A stretch of 64,000 bases of DNA. It comes from MPNP01 sp965221445 (lineage in GTDB: Bacteria > Pseudomonadota > Alphaproteobacteria > Rhodobacterales > Rhodobacteraceae). The first letter of the stretch is position 1, and each line of letters starts with the position of its first letter. A program made the translations under genes and the position numbers. Location: the NCBI GenBank assembly GCA_965221445.1, contig CBDCSF010000013.1, forward strand, positions 2,170,001-2,234,000, read 5' to 3'. Shown in pieces: positions 26,665-35,442 of the stretch. Under the pieces are notes generated by a model. The model saw nothing but the letters and a program-made list of their open reading frames with translations. It was not told the origin of the DNA and made no database searches.

Positions 26665-27378
26665 ATGAGCGACTCAAACTCGACCTTTAGGGATAAATTA
26701 CTTTCTCATTTTGAAGAGTTAAGTGATCCCGAGAGGGCCAAATATCAGCAGTCATACATGAAATCGGATATGCCCTTTTGGGGTGTAAAAACTCCTGAAA
26801 CCAGAAAAATTATTTCAAACCTGATTAAGGAGTCCCGGATAGAAAATGTTGATCAGTGGAAAAGCCTGATTGAATTTATCTGGACCAACGCTTCAAGAAG
26901 AGAAGAATGGTATGCTGCAATTGAAATACTTAACCATGCCAAATTCAGGAAATGGTTAGTACCCGAGCATAATGCTCTTATAGAGAAAATGGTTATTGAA
27001 GGAGCTTGGTGGGAAATTATTGATCCGATTGCCACTAATGGTGTCCACAGGATGATGTTGAATCAACCTGAAGAGACGGCCAAAATTTTAAGGAGTTGGG
27101 CTCAATCCGGGAATATCTGGAAGCGAAGAACAGCAATATTGACGCAACTCCTGAGCAAGGAAAAAATGGATTGGAGTTTGCAAAAGGAAATTATGGAATA
27201 TTCACTGGACAAGAAGGAGTTCTTCTTGCAAAAGGCAATTGGGTGGGTTCTGAGGCAGTATTCACGGACGGATCCTCAAAGGGTATCCGATTATGTTGCA
27301 AACAACGAACATCGGCTATCCCCTCTTGCCAAGAGGGAGGGAATGAAATTGATCCTGAAAAATAACACTCGTAAGTAA
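26665..27378 (+). CDS. DNA alkylation repair protein, AlkD-like
   Basis: A 237-residue all-helical HEAT-repeat protein of the AlkD family of DNA glycosylases that remove N3- and N7-alkylated purines. MPFWGVKTPETRKI near residues 35-48, EEWYAAIEIL, and WWEIIDPIATNGVHR near 115-129 carry the residues that line the DNA groove. KAIGWVLRQYSRTDP near 195-209 is the conserved penultimate repeat. The ATG at 26665 is preferred over an adjacent TTG. It begins 31 bases after ahcY and probably shares its transcript. Confidence 0.9.
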   Translation: MSDSNSTFRDKLLSHFEELSDPERAKYQQSYMKSDMPFWGVKTPETRKIISNLIKESRIENVDQWKSLIEFIWTNASRREEWYAAIEILNHAKFRKWLVPEHNALIEKMVIEGAWWEIIDPIATNGVHRMMLNQPEETAKILRSWAQSGNIWKRRTAILTQLLSKEKMDWSLQKEIMEYSLDKKEFFLQKAIGWVLRQYSRTDPQRVSDYVANNEHRLSPLAKREGMKLILKNNTRK

Positions 27379-27389
27379 TCCCAAGAGAA

Positions 27390-27806
27390 TTACTCGATTC
27401 CTCCCATTCTACAAATTTCCTTCCATTCCTCACCGGATACTGGCTGGACTGATAGGCGCGTGTTATTAACCAAAACCATTTCAGAAAGTTTAGGATTGTT
27501 CTTGCAATCCTGAAGAGTAACCGGTTTGAGAAGTGATTGTATTGCTTTGACATCAACGCACTCCCATCTCTCATCGTCGGTTGTACTGTCAGGGTGAGCC
27601 AAGGCAACAACTTCTACAATACCAACAATTTCCTTGGTTGTCTGAGAATGATAGAAAAATCCAAGATCCCCTAGTTGCATGTTTCGCATGTTATTTCGGG
27701 CTTGGTAATTGCGGATTCCATCCCATTCCTCACCGACTTCGCCCTTGGCAAGTTGCTCTTCCCAACTCCAGGTTGAAGGTTCCGATTTAAATAGCCAATA
27801 TGCCAT
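27390..27806 (-). CDS. EVE domain protein
   Basis: A 138-residue single EVE domain, a PUA-like fold thought to read modified bases in DNA or RNA. The opening MAYWLFKSEP, then WDGIRNYQARNNMR near 28-41 and GDLGFFYHS near 46-54, are the family's core motifs. EVE proteins occur both as housekeeping genes in Proteobacteria and fused to restriction-like enzymes; this one is the stand-alone form. It converges with the AlkD-like gene, leaving only 11 bases between the two stops. Confidence 0.92.
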   Translation of the reverse strand: MAYWLFKSEPSTWSWEEQLAKGEVGEEWDGIRNYQARNNMRNMQLGDLGFFYHSQTTKEIVGIVEVVALAHPDSTTDDERWECVDVKAIQSLLKPVTLQDCKNNPKLSEMVLVNNTRLSVQPVSGEEWKEICRMGGIE

Positions 27807-27843
27807 ACTTTACTCCTTAACGGTGTCTGTTAATCAATAACAA

Positions 27844-27852
27844 ATTATACCA
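27844..27852 (-). promoter_or_regulatory. Extended -10 promoter for the EVE gene
   Basis: On the minus strand TGGTATAAT, a consensus extended -10 element, lies about 38 bases upstream of the EVE start and downstream of tsaD. The -35 region is weak, which is common for extended -10 promoters. Confidence 0.5.
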
Positions 27853-27878
27853 AATTCTAAAAATTTGTACCTTTTTGT

Positions 27879-28979
27879 CTAGGATTTGGCTCCTCTCTTT
27901 CCTCCTCCTAATAAGGGAGAACTCGTAGTGTCCAAAGGCCACCTGGAACGAGCCTGAAGATCAAACCCGTCAAACTTTTTGGCTCTGAATTTCTCAATTC
28001 CTACCCATGCAATCATGGCACCGTTGTCGGTACAGTATTCCAACGGAGGAGCATAGAAGGGTATATTGTTCTCCCGACAAATTTCCTGAACATCCATTCT
28101 GATCATATGGTTTGCTGCAACACCACCAGAAAGAGCAAACAGGGTAGGTATTCGACCGAAAGCATCGGTAAAGATATCCAGGGCAACCTGAGACTTTTGA
28201 CTAAGTGATTCACTTACAGCTTTCTGGAAACTGGCACATAAATCGGCCATTCGGGTAGTGGATATGGTTTGTTCTGCAGCAATGATTTTTTCTTTCTCCC
28301 TGAGAATTGAGGTCTTTAAGCCTGAAAATGACATATTACACCCCTGTTGGTTTTTCAGTGGTCTGGGAAAAGCATATTTGAAAGGGTTACCCTCTTTTGC
28401 CCATTTTTCAATACTTGGTCCACCAGGTTGGGAAAGACCAAGCTGACGAGCGGTTTTATCGAAAGCCTCACCAGGAGCATCATCAATTGTTCCCCCAAGA
28501 CGAATGAACTTATCTGAATCCTTTACGGCCAAAAATTGGCAATGTCCTCCTGAAACGAGGAGACAAAGAAAAGGGAAAGAAACCTTGTGGGTCATCCTTA
28601 CAGTGAGTGCATGAGCAGCAAGATGATTGACACCAATGATCGGAAGTCCACTACCAGCAGCCAAACCCTTGGCAAATGAAACACCCGAAATTACTCCCCC
28701 TATAAGACCTGGTCCTGCTGTTACGGCGATACAGTCAAGGTCTGATAGCTTCAGTTGGGCCGATTTCAAAGCCTCCAAGGTACAATTATCCAACCGGTCT
28801 GAATGTGCTCTTGCAGCAATTTCAGGCACAATACCGCCATATTGTTCATGAAGTGTTCTTTGGTTTTGAACAACCATCGAAAGAACTTCGGGAATTTCAC
28901 CCGGGACATGTCTTAGAATAGCTGCGGATGTATCATCACAACTGCTTTCTATACCAAGTACCTTGATGCTTGAATCCAT
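27879..28979 (-). CDS. tsaD: tRNA threonylcarbamoyladenosine synthase TsaD
   Basis: TsaD transfers the threonylcarbamoyl group to A37 of tRNA. From the ATG at 28979 it is 366 residues; a start at 29045 would add 22 unconserved residues. VLGIESSCDDTSAAI is the N-terminal ASKHA motif, VNHLAAHA holds the two metal-binding histidines, LLVSGGHCQ is the phosphate loop, and ALSGGVAANHMIR and CTDNGAMIAW lie near the C-terminus. It is divergent from hemD. In many alphaproteobacteria hemC lies between tsaD and hemD, but here only about 230 bases separate the two starts. Confidence 0.97.
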   Translation of the reverse strand: MDSSIKVLGIESSCDDTSAAILRHVPGEIPEVLSMVVQNQRTLHEQYGGIVPEIAARAHSDRLDNCTLEALKSAQLKLSDLDCIAVTAGPGLIGGVISGVSFAKGLAAGSGLPIIGVNHLAAHALTVRMTHKVSFPFLCLLVSGGHCQFLAVKDSDKFIRLGGTIDDAPGEAFDKTARQLGLSQPGGPSIEKWAKEGNPFKYAFPRPLKNQQGCNMSFSGLKTSILREKEKIIAAEQTISTTRMADLCASFQKAVSESLSQKSQVALDIFTDAFGRIPTLFALSGGVAANHMIRMDVQEICRENNIPFYAPPLEYCTDNGAMIAWVGIEKFRAKKFDGFDLQARSRWPLDTTSSPLLGGGKRGAKS

Positions 28980-29206
28980 AAATCTAAAACCGGAATGTTT
29001 CTGTTGGAGTAAAATTCGCCAATGACTAAATTTTGAATTTTCCACAATAAAATGGTAGCAGTTAATGAATCAGGAGTTATTCCGAGTTTATAACCCCCTT
29101 ACCCTGCCATATAATGGTTTCAGTAAACAGATTTAAGAATTACTTGTTCCCGTATCTTGATACAATTGTTAATATCCTTTCATCTTCGAAAAGAGGGCTT
29201 GATTAA

Positions 29207-29899
29207 TTGCAAAAGTACCGTTCAATTCTGTTAACTCGGCCAATTAGGGCTTCAAGAAGAACGAGGAATGATTTACTTTCTATCAATAGTGGACTAGAAA
29301 TCCTGATATCTCCCCTGATTGAAATCCAATACACCACTTATGACTTTTTTCAAAAAGAATATTCGGGATATATTTTTACCTCGGAGAATGCAATACTTTC
29401 ACTCATGTTCCGAGGAGTGTCATTGGGTCGGGTTGATGTTTATTGTGTTGGTCACCGAACCCAAAGGCTTGCAACAAAATTAGGCTATAACGTTTTGGGT
29501 ACCTTCCCTCGGGTAAAGTTGATGGTTAGGCGATTGAGCAAATTAAACATAAGGGGGAAATTATTTTATTTCCGTGGAGCTCATGTTTCTTGTGACCTGA
29601 AATCTACTCTAGGCAAAGAGGGGATAGAGATTGAAGAATTGGTTGTTTACAATCAGTTAACCCGTTCCTTAAGTAAGGAAGCCTTCATGCTCTTGACCAA
29701 CCAACCAAGTCTTATACCTTTGTATTCAGCTCGTACAGCCAGGCTTTTTTCAAAAGAAGCATCCGAACTTGCTTCAAATGGCCATCTGATATGTGCCATG
29801 AGTGAGAATATCAAAAGAGAAGTAATCCTGGATTGGAATATTGAGGTGGCTCCAAGAGATTCTAGTACGGATTATGTGACCCAATTCTGTCATACGTAG
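29207..29899 (+). CDS. hemD: Uroporphyrinogen-III synthase
   Basis: HemD closes and flips ring D of hydroxymethylbilane in heme synthesis. The 230-residue protein is weakly conserved, as the family is, but ILLTRPIRASRRTRNDL at the start, YIFTSENAILSL near 60, VYCVGHRTQRLATKLGY near 85 and LIPLYSARTARLFSKE near 170 fit. The start appears to be TTG with GAGGG nine bases upstream; no ATG fits the conserved N-terminus. Assignment is reinforced by the following Mic60-like and hemY genes. Its usual partner hemC is not in the window. Confidence 0.85.
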   Translation: MQKYRSILLTRPIRASRRTRNDLLSINSGLEILISPLIEIQYTTYDFFQKEYSGYIFTSENAILSLMFRGVSLGRVDVYCVGHRTQRLATKLGYNVLGTFPRVKLMVRRLSKLNIRGKLFYFRGAHVSCDLKSTLGKEGIEIEELVVYNQLTRSLSKEAFMLLTNQPSLIPLYSARTARLFSKEASELASNGHLICAMSENIKREVILDWNIEVAPRDSSTDYVTQFCHT

Positions 29900-30057
29900 A
29901 AGATTGGTCTGTAATCGTAACCTGATGAACCTTTAAATGAATTATATTTATTATTCGCTATATTCTTCTTGGCAAACAATTGCCTGATTAGATAAATTTA
30001 AGGCAGTGGTACGGATAGGAAGTTAACAACACTGACGTGATGTTAAAGGGTAAGGTA

Positions 30058-31641
30058 ATGGCGGATCAGAAATCAGACAATAACGGTGGCGAGGAGGAAA
30101 TTGCCGAAATTATTGCGGAATCACCTCCTGAAGTTTCCAAAAAAACTCGTAAGCCCAAAAAGGAGGGAGCAATAAATCAATTGATGGATAAAATTGCCAG
30201 TTTAATTTTTAAGGCTGTTATCTTTGGGGTAATTGCCGGTGGTGTGGGAGTAGGTATTATTCTGGTTGTTCCCCAACAATTTTTACCCAATTCACCGTCC
30301 CCTGAAATCCTGGATGGTTCCACGGAGATTGAGGAAAGCATTGCTGGCATCAACACTGAGGTTGAAAAAATCAAATCCGCTGTAATACCAGCCCTGGAAG
30401 TACGAATTGATAGTCTTGAAGGCGGGGTTTCACAATTGGTTACTGAACTCAATGCCACAAATAACCAAGGCAGTTCTCTTTCTTCTGAATTGAATTCGAT
30501 AAAAGGGGCTCTGGAAACGCAATCTGAACAACTGAGAAAATTTGGTATGGGTTTGGATGATCTTGCTATAAAACACGAAGTATTCAGGGATGAATTCGAA
30601 ACGGCCCTGATTCCGTTGGAGGAGAGTTTATTTGACATTGCTATGGCCCTAGAGGCTGTTGAAGCCGAGAACAGGAACCTGCAGGAAGATTTTTCGAACC
30701 TAAGGTTTACTAAACCTATGACATCCAGTTCAGGTGTTGTAGAAATGGCAGAGGAAACAGGCATACCTATAGTCGAAACCACTGAAACAAATTCAATGGT
30801 AGGGGTAAATGGTCAATTGATAATGCTTGAGGCAAGGCTCCAGAGGATAGGTGAAAAAATACATGAAGTTGATACCTTATCCAGAAACCTTGAAGACATG
30901 GGTGAAGAAATTTCAGATCTCCAATTGGAACTGGCAAGCATAAGCTCTGGTCATGGTTTGGTGAGTGAATTGGGTAGTGACATCCAACGCCTTAACACCC
31001 AGTCGTCTAATCTGAAGGATGAGTTGAACAATCTGAATGAACAGAACCAGACCTTGGAAGATCGGGTCAGAGGACTTCAGGAAAATACGACACGGATGGA
31101 AATGCAATTGGCTACTCTATCCTCCTTGGCAGTCGGAGAAAATTCCTTGCGAAACCTTACTTTGGTTGGAATACAGGCAGCAGTTGAAGCAGGTATACCC
31201 TATGCCGCAATAATCGGGGATATTGAAACTAATCGTTTGGAACTACCTCCAATAATTCTTGAGTTGTCAGATGATGGGGTTGCAACCCTTGCCGAACTGC
31301 AAAATGAATTTGAAGCATTGATTACTGAAGCTTTAAAAGCAGTTGAAACTGGAGCTGAAGGTGGATCAATTCAGGATACGGCTAGAAGCATAGTTACTTC
31401 CTTGGTTCAGGTACGATCCCTGACACCTAGGGAGGGAGATGATGCAGTAGCGGTTTTATCCAGATTGGAGGAAAGTCTGAATCAGGGAGATCTGGAGAGT
31501 GTTTTGCAACTGTACGCTCAACTTCCTCCACCTGTACAGGAAACTCTGGCACCTTGGAAACTCAAGGTACAGAACAGGTTGGATCTGATACTGTCTCTGG
31601 AAACATCCTTGTCTAAACCGGTCCCCCAAACTGGGCCATAA
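30058..31641 (+). CDS. Mitofilin/Mic60-like inner membrane protein
   Basis: A 527-residue alphaproteobacterial homologue of mitochondrial Mic60, which shapes inner-membrane invaginations and contacts the outer membrane. An acidic/lysine-rich cytoplasmic tail (residues 1-45) is followed by one membrane helix, FKAVIFGVIAGGVGVGIILV, then a long periplasmic coiled coil (about 85-370). The C-terminal mitofilin region carries VGIQAAVEAGIPYAAIIGDI. The ATG at 30058 has AAAGGG seven bases upstream and is preferred over GTG/ATG codons at 30037-30040. Its place between hemD and hemY is the classical alphaproteobacterial arrangement. hemY starts two bases after its stop. Confidence 0.9.
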   Translation: MADQKSDNNGGEEEIAEIIAESPPEVSKKTRKPKKEGAINQLMDKIASLIFKAVIFGVIAGGVGVGIILVVPQQFLPNSPSPEILDGSTEIEESIAGINTEVEKIKSAVIPALEVRIDSLEGGVSQLVTELNATNNQGSSLSSELNSIKGALETQSEQLRKFGMGLDDLAIKHEVFRDEFETALIPLEESLFDIAMALEAVEAENRNLQEDFSNLRFTKPMTSSSGVVEMAEETGIPIVETTETNSMVGVNGQLIMLEARLQRIGEKIHEVDTLSRNLEDMGEEISDLQLELASISSGHGLVSELGSDIQRLNTQSSNLKDELNNLNEQNQTLEDRVRGLQENTTRMEMQLATLSSLAVGENSLRNLTLVGIQAAVEAGIPYAAIIGDIETNRLELPPIILELSDDGVATLAELQNEFEALITEALKAVETGAEGGSIQDTARSIVTSLVQVRSLTPREGDDAVAVLSRLEESLNQGDLESVLQLYAQLPPPVQETLAPWKLKVQNRLDLILSLETSLSKPVPQTGP

Positions 31642-31643
31642 AA

Positions 31644-33089
31644 ATGATTTGGTCCTTGGTCAAAATATCTCTGTTCATATTGGCAGTTGCTACCTTAAGC
31701 ATGGGATTTGCCTTTGTAATGGACCTCCAAGGCAAGGTTACATTTGAAATTTTCAATTACGCAATAACAACCAACCTAATCAATCTGATAATTCTACTAT
31801 TGCTTCTCATACCGGTAGTATGGGTGATATATTTCCTGGTTGGCTTGATTATGGCGGTTTTCAGATTTTTTATTGGTGATGAAACAGCTTTGACAAGATA
31901 TCTAAACCGGAGTAAGGATCGGAAGGGATATGAAGCACTGGCCGAGAGTATGGTGGCAATGGCTGCTGGCGAACCCTCCGAAGCTGCCCATAAGATAGCC
32001 CTTGCCGAAAGACATTTGGGCCGTCCAGAATTAACCGGTTTGCTGGCTGCGCAATCTGCCGAACGAATGGGCAACAAGGACAAGGCCCAAAATGTTTACA
32101 AGAAGATGCTGGGAGACGAGAAAACCAGGTTCGTTGGTATTGTCGGCATTTTAAAACACCGCCTTGAGGTGGGTGATACCAAAACTGCCCTCCAATTGGC
32201 TAGAAAAGCTTTTGAGTTGAAGCCTGGTCATGATGAAACCCAAAAGATACTGTTACGCCTCCAAACCCAGGAAGAAGATTGGGAAGGGGTTCGAAAAACC
32301 TTGAAAGCTCGATTTGATCGCAAACGGATTAGCAAACAGGAGTATGTTCATGGTCAGGCAGTAACCTTTTTGGCTGAAGGCAGAAAATTGTCGGAGGAAG
32401 GAAATGAAGAAGGTTCTGCCAAGGTTTTTGAAGCCAATCGGCTTGCACCCTCCCTGGTACCAGCAGCTGTATCAGCAGCCAAAATCAAGAATGGTAAGAG
32501 TGAAAAGCGAAACGCTACCCAAATATTAACCAAAGCCTGGAATTTGGGACCGCATCCTGATTTGGCCAAGGCATACACTGCTTTGGAACCTGATGAAACC
32601 GATAAACAGAGGCACGAAAGGTTCAAAAAACTTATTGCCAAGACTCTCATGCACCCTGAATCTCGCATGACAATGGCTGAATTGGCAATTTCAAGAGGCG
32701 ATTATCGAATTGCCCGGCATGAATTGGAAACACTCCATCAGGATGATCCTACCGTCAGAACTTTCCTGATCATGGCTGCCATTGAGAAAGGTAAGGGATC
32801 ATCTGATCGGGTTGTAAAGACATTATTGAGTAATGCCCTGACAGCACCAAGGGGGAACCAGTGGGTTTGCAGGTTCTGCCTACAAAGCCAGAAAGAATGG
32901 CAACCAGTATGCTCATCTTGTCAGGAATTTGATACCCTAAGCTGGCAAAGGGAAGTGGATGAAACGACAAGTCTGCCTTCATCAATAAAACTTTTGCCGT
33001 TGATCAATGAGGAGGAATTGCATGCAGATTCTTTACTCGAAGACAAAACAACTGATGAAATTATCAAATTAGGTTATAAATTAGGATAA
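31644..33089 (+). CDS. hemY: HemY-family inner membrane TPR protein
   Basis: A 481-residue protein with two N-terminal membrane helices (IWSLVKISLFILAVATL and LINLIILLLLLIPVVWVI) and cytoplasmic TPR-like helices from about 85 to 400. This is the proteobacterial HemY of the heme operon, unrelated to the oxidase of that name in Bacillus. The C-terminus has the zinc-ribbon-like segment WVCRFC, then CSSCQEFDTLSW, found in alphaproteobacterial members, with four cysteines. Its biochemical role is not settled. It is coupled to the Mic60-like gene; tRNA-Thr begins three bases after the stop. Confidence 0.9.
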   Translation: MIWSLVKISLFILAVATLSMGFAFVMDLQGKVTFEIFNYAITTNLINLIILLLLLIPVVWVIYFLVGLIMAVFRFFIGDETALTRYLNRSKDRKGYEALAESMVAMAAGEPSEAAHKIALAERHLGRPELTGLLAAQSAERMGNKDKAQNVYKKMLGDEKTRFVGIVGILKHRLEVGDTKTALQLARKAFELKPGHDETQKILLRLQTQEEDWEGVRKTLKARFDRKRISKQEYVHGQAVTFLAEGRKLSEEGNEEGSAKVFEANRLAPSLVPAAVSAAKIKNGKSEKRNATQILTKAWNLGPHPDLAKAYTALEPDETDKQRHERFKKLIAKTLMHPESRMTMAELAISRGDYRIARHELETLHQDDPTVRTFLIMAAIEKGKGSSDRVVKTLLSNALTAPRGNQWVCRFCLQSQKEWQPVCSSCQEFDTLSWQREVDETTSLPSSIKLLPLINEEELHADSLLEDKTTDEIIKLGYKLG

Positions 33090-33091
33090 GT

Positions 33092-33167
33092 GCCGGTGTA
33101 GCTCAGACGGTAGAGCGGGTCATTCGTAATGACTAGGTCGGGGGTTCAAGTCCCTTCACCGGCACCA
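33092..33167 (+). tRNA. tRNA-Thr (anticodon CGT)
   Basis: A full 76-base cloverleaf. The acceptor stem GCCGGTG pairs with CACCGGC, the D arm is GCTC/GAGC, and the anticodon stem GGTCA/TGACT holds the loop TTCGTAA, giving anticodon CGT. The T arm GGGGG-TTCAAGT-CCCTT is standard in form with one imperfect pair. CCA is encoded (33165-33167). The DNA immediately 3' is accessory, so this may be an island insertion site. Confidence 0.97.
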
Positions 33168-33249
33168 TTTTCTCAAATTGACAGGAAGGGTTTGTAGAAA
33201 CCTGGGACAATGCATTCAAAATCAATCCCAATTGTCTCGCTGTGGTACA

Positions 33250-34023
33250 TCAAGGTTGATTAAATAGAAAATCATTTAAATTTCTTTGCCCTTTATGGAT
33301 TTTGATTCTGGTGAGATCTACCTGGGAGGGAAGTCGATTAACCCCATCGTAGGTACTTTTGGCAAATACTGTGACAATAGTATCGTAAGATTTTTTCAGG
33401 GTTTGGACTGGTATGGACTCGCAATTACAAATTAAATCTACATAAGAATTTAATAAAACCAATTTTACTTGGGGACAATCATCTTTAGAGTTAGTCTGTT
33501 CCAAAATACCGTCGTAACTTTCGTCAATTTTTCCTTTTAATGGCGGAAGGAGGATTTCCATGCTTCTGAGAGTTTCTTTAATTTGTTGTGGTAAGGGTTT
33601 TCGTACAAAAATACCGCTATTCTTCTTCCCAACGATTTCAAATTCTGCCCTGGAAAAAGAATCCCCTACACCCTGAAACAACTTTTCAAGTAGTTTGGAA
33701 ATTCTTCTTTCACGAGAGGTTATGGCGATGCTTTTACCTGTACAAATTTTATACGTAAAACTAAGAAACAGGTCAATCCCGGAATATTCTGGTAGTACTA
33801 GGGTGGGACGGGGGATTTCTTCAACTATAAATTCTGAAATATTCCCTTTCGCCTTGTTTATAGGGTAATCATAACCCTCATAACCGTTCGTCCATTGGTC
33901 AATTTTCTTCAGGGTTTTTTCCAGTTGAGTCAATTTTTGATTGATTACACTCGGTTTAGATTTGTCCCCAGTTCCTGGCTGGAGACAATACATCTTAAAT
34001 TTCAATCTTTTGATGCCTACCAC
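33250..34023 (-). CDS. Hypothetical protein, family not recognised
   Basis: A 257-residue frame that opens with a GTG preceded by GGAG at good spacing; an ATG ten codons later is the alternative. The protein is soluble and basic. A hydrophobic strand TLVLPEYSGIDLFLSF near residue 75 and a segment CTGKSIAITSRERRISKLLE near 93-112 look like alternating strands and helices of a globular fold. No catalytic motif, signal peptide or membrane helix is evident. Two adjacent cysteines (ICNCES) lie near 200. It sits alone between tRNA-Thr and the nuclease relic. Intactness suggests it is expressed. Confidence 0.6.
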   Translation of the reverse strand: MVGIKRLKFKMYCLQPGTGDKSKPSVINQKLTQLEKTLKKIDQWTNGYEGYDYPINKAKGNISEFIVEEIPRPTLVLPEYSGIDLFLSFTYKICTGKSIAITSRERRISKLLEKLFQGVGDSFSRAEFEIVGKKNSGIFVRKPLPQQIKETLRSMEILLPPLKGKIDESYDGILEQTNSKDDCPQVKLVLLNSYVDLICNCESIPVQTLKKSYDTIVTVFAKSTYDGVNRLPSQVDLTRIKIHKGQRNLNDFLFNQP

Positions 34024-34553
34024 TATTGATCTCCAAAACTTTATAATCCGCCAAATCTCCGAAATATAAGAAAAGTAAATTATTTTTCCCCCTTTGTTTA
34101 ATCAAACCTACATGCTACCGGATTCGCAACCATCCAAGCCACATATTCCATTAGGATTCACCAAAGTAACAGCTATAAATTTCTGAGTTGACCGTGATAA
34201 AAGGAGGTAACAAATAATGCATGGAGTTTGTATTAAGAGCAAATTTGACTGAGAATCCAGCAACAACCAAAACGTAAAGGGATTTAAGGATAGCAATAAT
34301 CCCCCTAAACTATCATTCAATGTATTATAAAACTGGTTTATATCCAAATATATGTTCTGATTTGTGAAGCCTTGTCAGAATGCACATAAATACGGGGTAG
34401 TTAAGTATCTAAAACCAAAATTCATGTCGCAACCAAACCTATATTTTTACCAATACATTTCCCAAAGAAGATCAAACAGTTAGTGGTAGGTGAAAAAAAT
34501 TATAACAGGACAGTTGGTGTCTTTAATTGAATTGAAATGGACCAGTTGAATGA
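34024..34553. other. No supported gene
   Basis: About 530 AT-rich bases. A 79-codon minus-strand frame at 34108-34347 has composition and start context that do not support translation. No RNA gene or repeat was recognised. Confidence 0.4.
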
Positions 34554-35105
34554 ATGTTTGAGGTGTCGATACTTCTTGTAGCAGGTTTTGTATTTGTTGT
34601 TCTTTTGCTTGCTAGATCAGGGGATGGTAGAAAAAGAACAAAGAAACAGTTACGTCATTCTAAACAATCACCGCAACCTAGTTCAAAGTTTGATTTAGTA
34701 CGAGGAAGGGCATTTGTGATTGATGGAGACAGTATTCGATGCAGGAGCCTGGAAATTCGTATGGATGGCATTGATGCACCGGAACATGATCAGATAGCTT
34801 ACAATCAAAAAGGCAAGATAATCCGTGTTGGTGCTTTGGCAAAATCATCTCTCATCAAAAAGATTGGAGGAAAAGAGATTGAGGTGAGAATTAGTAAAAC
34901 GGACCACTATGGAAGGAAAGTAGGTACTGTTTACTGTGAAGGTGAAGATATTAACCTCTGGCTGGTTACTTGAGGCCTTGCTGTTGTATCCTTTGGCGAT
35001 AAGTACTCCAAGGCTGAAAAATGGGCCAAAAAGAAACGATTGGGTATTTGGGGAATGAAAACGCGTTATTCGCCCAAGGAATGGAGAAAACTGGTTAATT
35101 TGTGA
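34554..35105 (+). pseudogene. Staphylococcal-nuclease-like protein interrupted by one TGA
   Basis: The frame starts with a membrane anchor (VSILLVAGFVFVVLLLA) and enters a thermonuclease-type OB fold: GRAFVIDGDSIRC, RMDGIDAPEHDQ, and ISKTDHYGRKVGTVYCEGED. At 34971-34973, within the normally conserved block after NLWLVT, a TGA stops translation. The same frame continues for 43 codons (GLAVVSFGDKYSKAEKWAKK, RLGIWGM, SPKEWRKLVNL), the expected SNase C-terminus. A single CGA-to-TGA change would explain it. The 139-residue product would lack the last helices of the domain, so activity is doubtful. Confidence 0.85.
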
Positions 35106-35173
35106 TCTTGAGAATCACGCTAGATTTAGTGTAAAGGGAAATTTTAAATCTGGGACACCCCAAAAGTTTCGTT

Positions 35174-35398
35174 CTAACCCAATCCAAACAATTCAAGAAA
35201 TTCCCGATGATTCAATCTGGATTTCAAGTCCATTGACACATTATCAATCAATCCATCAAACAAGGCTTGCTTCCTACCCGAAATCCCATCAACACGTTTC
35301 TCAATGGTACATTGGCAGCTGGATTTAATAACATTGACCTTTATTTTTGTCCCATCAATTCCTCTTGTAACGTCGCTTGTTTCGATTTCAGATAAAGT
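35174..35398 (-). pseudogene. 74-codon coding relic of unknown family
   Basis: The minus strand is open for 74 codons between a TAG at 35399-35401 and a TAG at 35174-35176, without a credible start codon. Composition is protein-like (RGIDGTKIKVNVIKSSCQC, RKQALFDGLIDNVSMDLK, NHREFLELFGLG). It could be the 3' end of a gene that once followed the three-gene ATPase operon on the same strand. The family is not recognised. Confidence 0.35.
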
Positions 35399-35442
35399 CT
35401 AATCAAATGCAACCCTACACTTGGACAGCACAACAAAAAGAT

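Noticed and set aside
34108..34347. 79-codon minus-strand frame
   Set aside because: Hydrophobic composition from AT-rich DNA, no ribosome binding site and no homology pattern.
34971..34973. UGA read as an amino acid (alternative genetic code or selenocysteine)
   Set aside because: UGA ends many intact core genes here (for example udh-like, ubiE-region and thi genes), disrupted genes also contain UAA and UAG, and no SECIS-like hairpin or Cys-equivalent position is evident.
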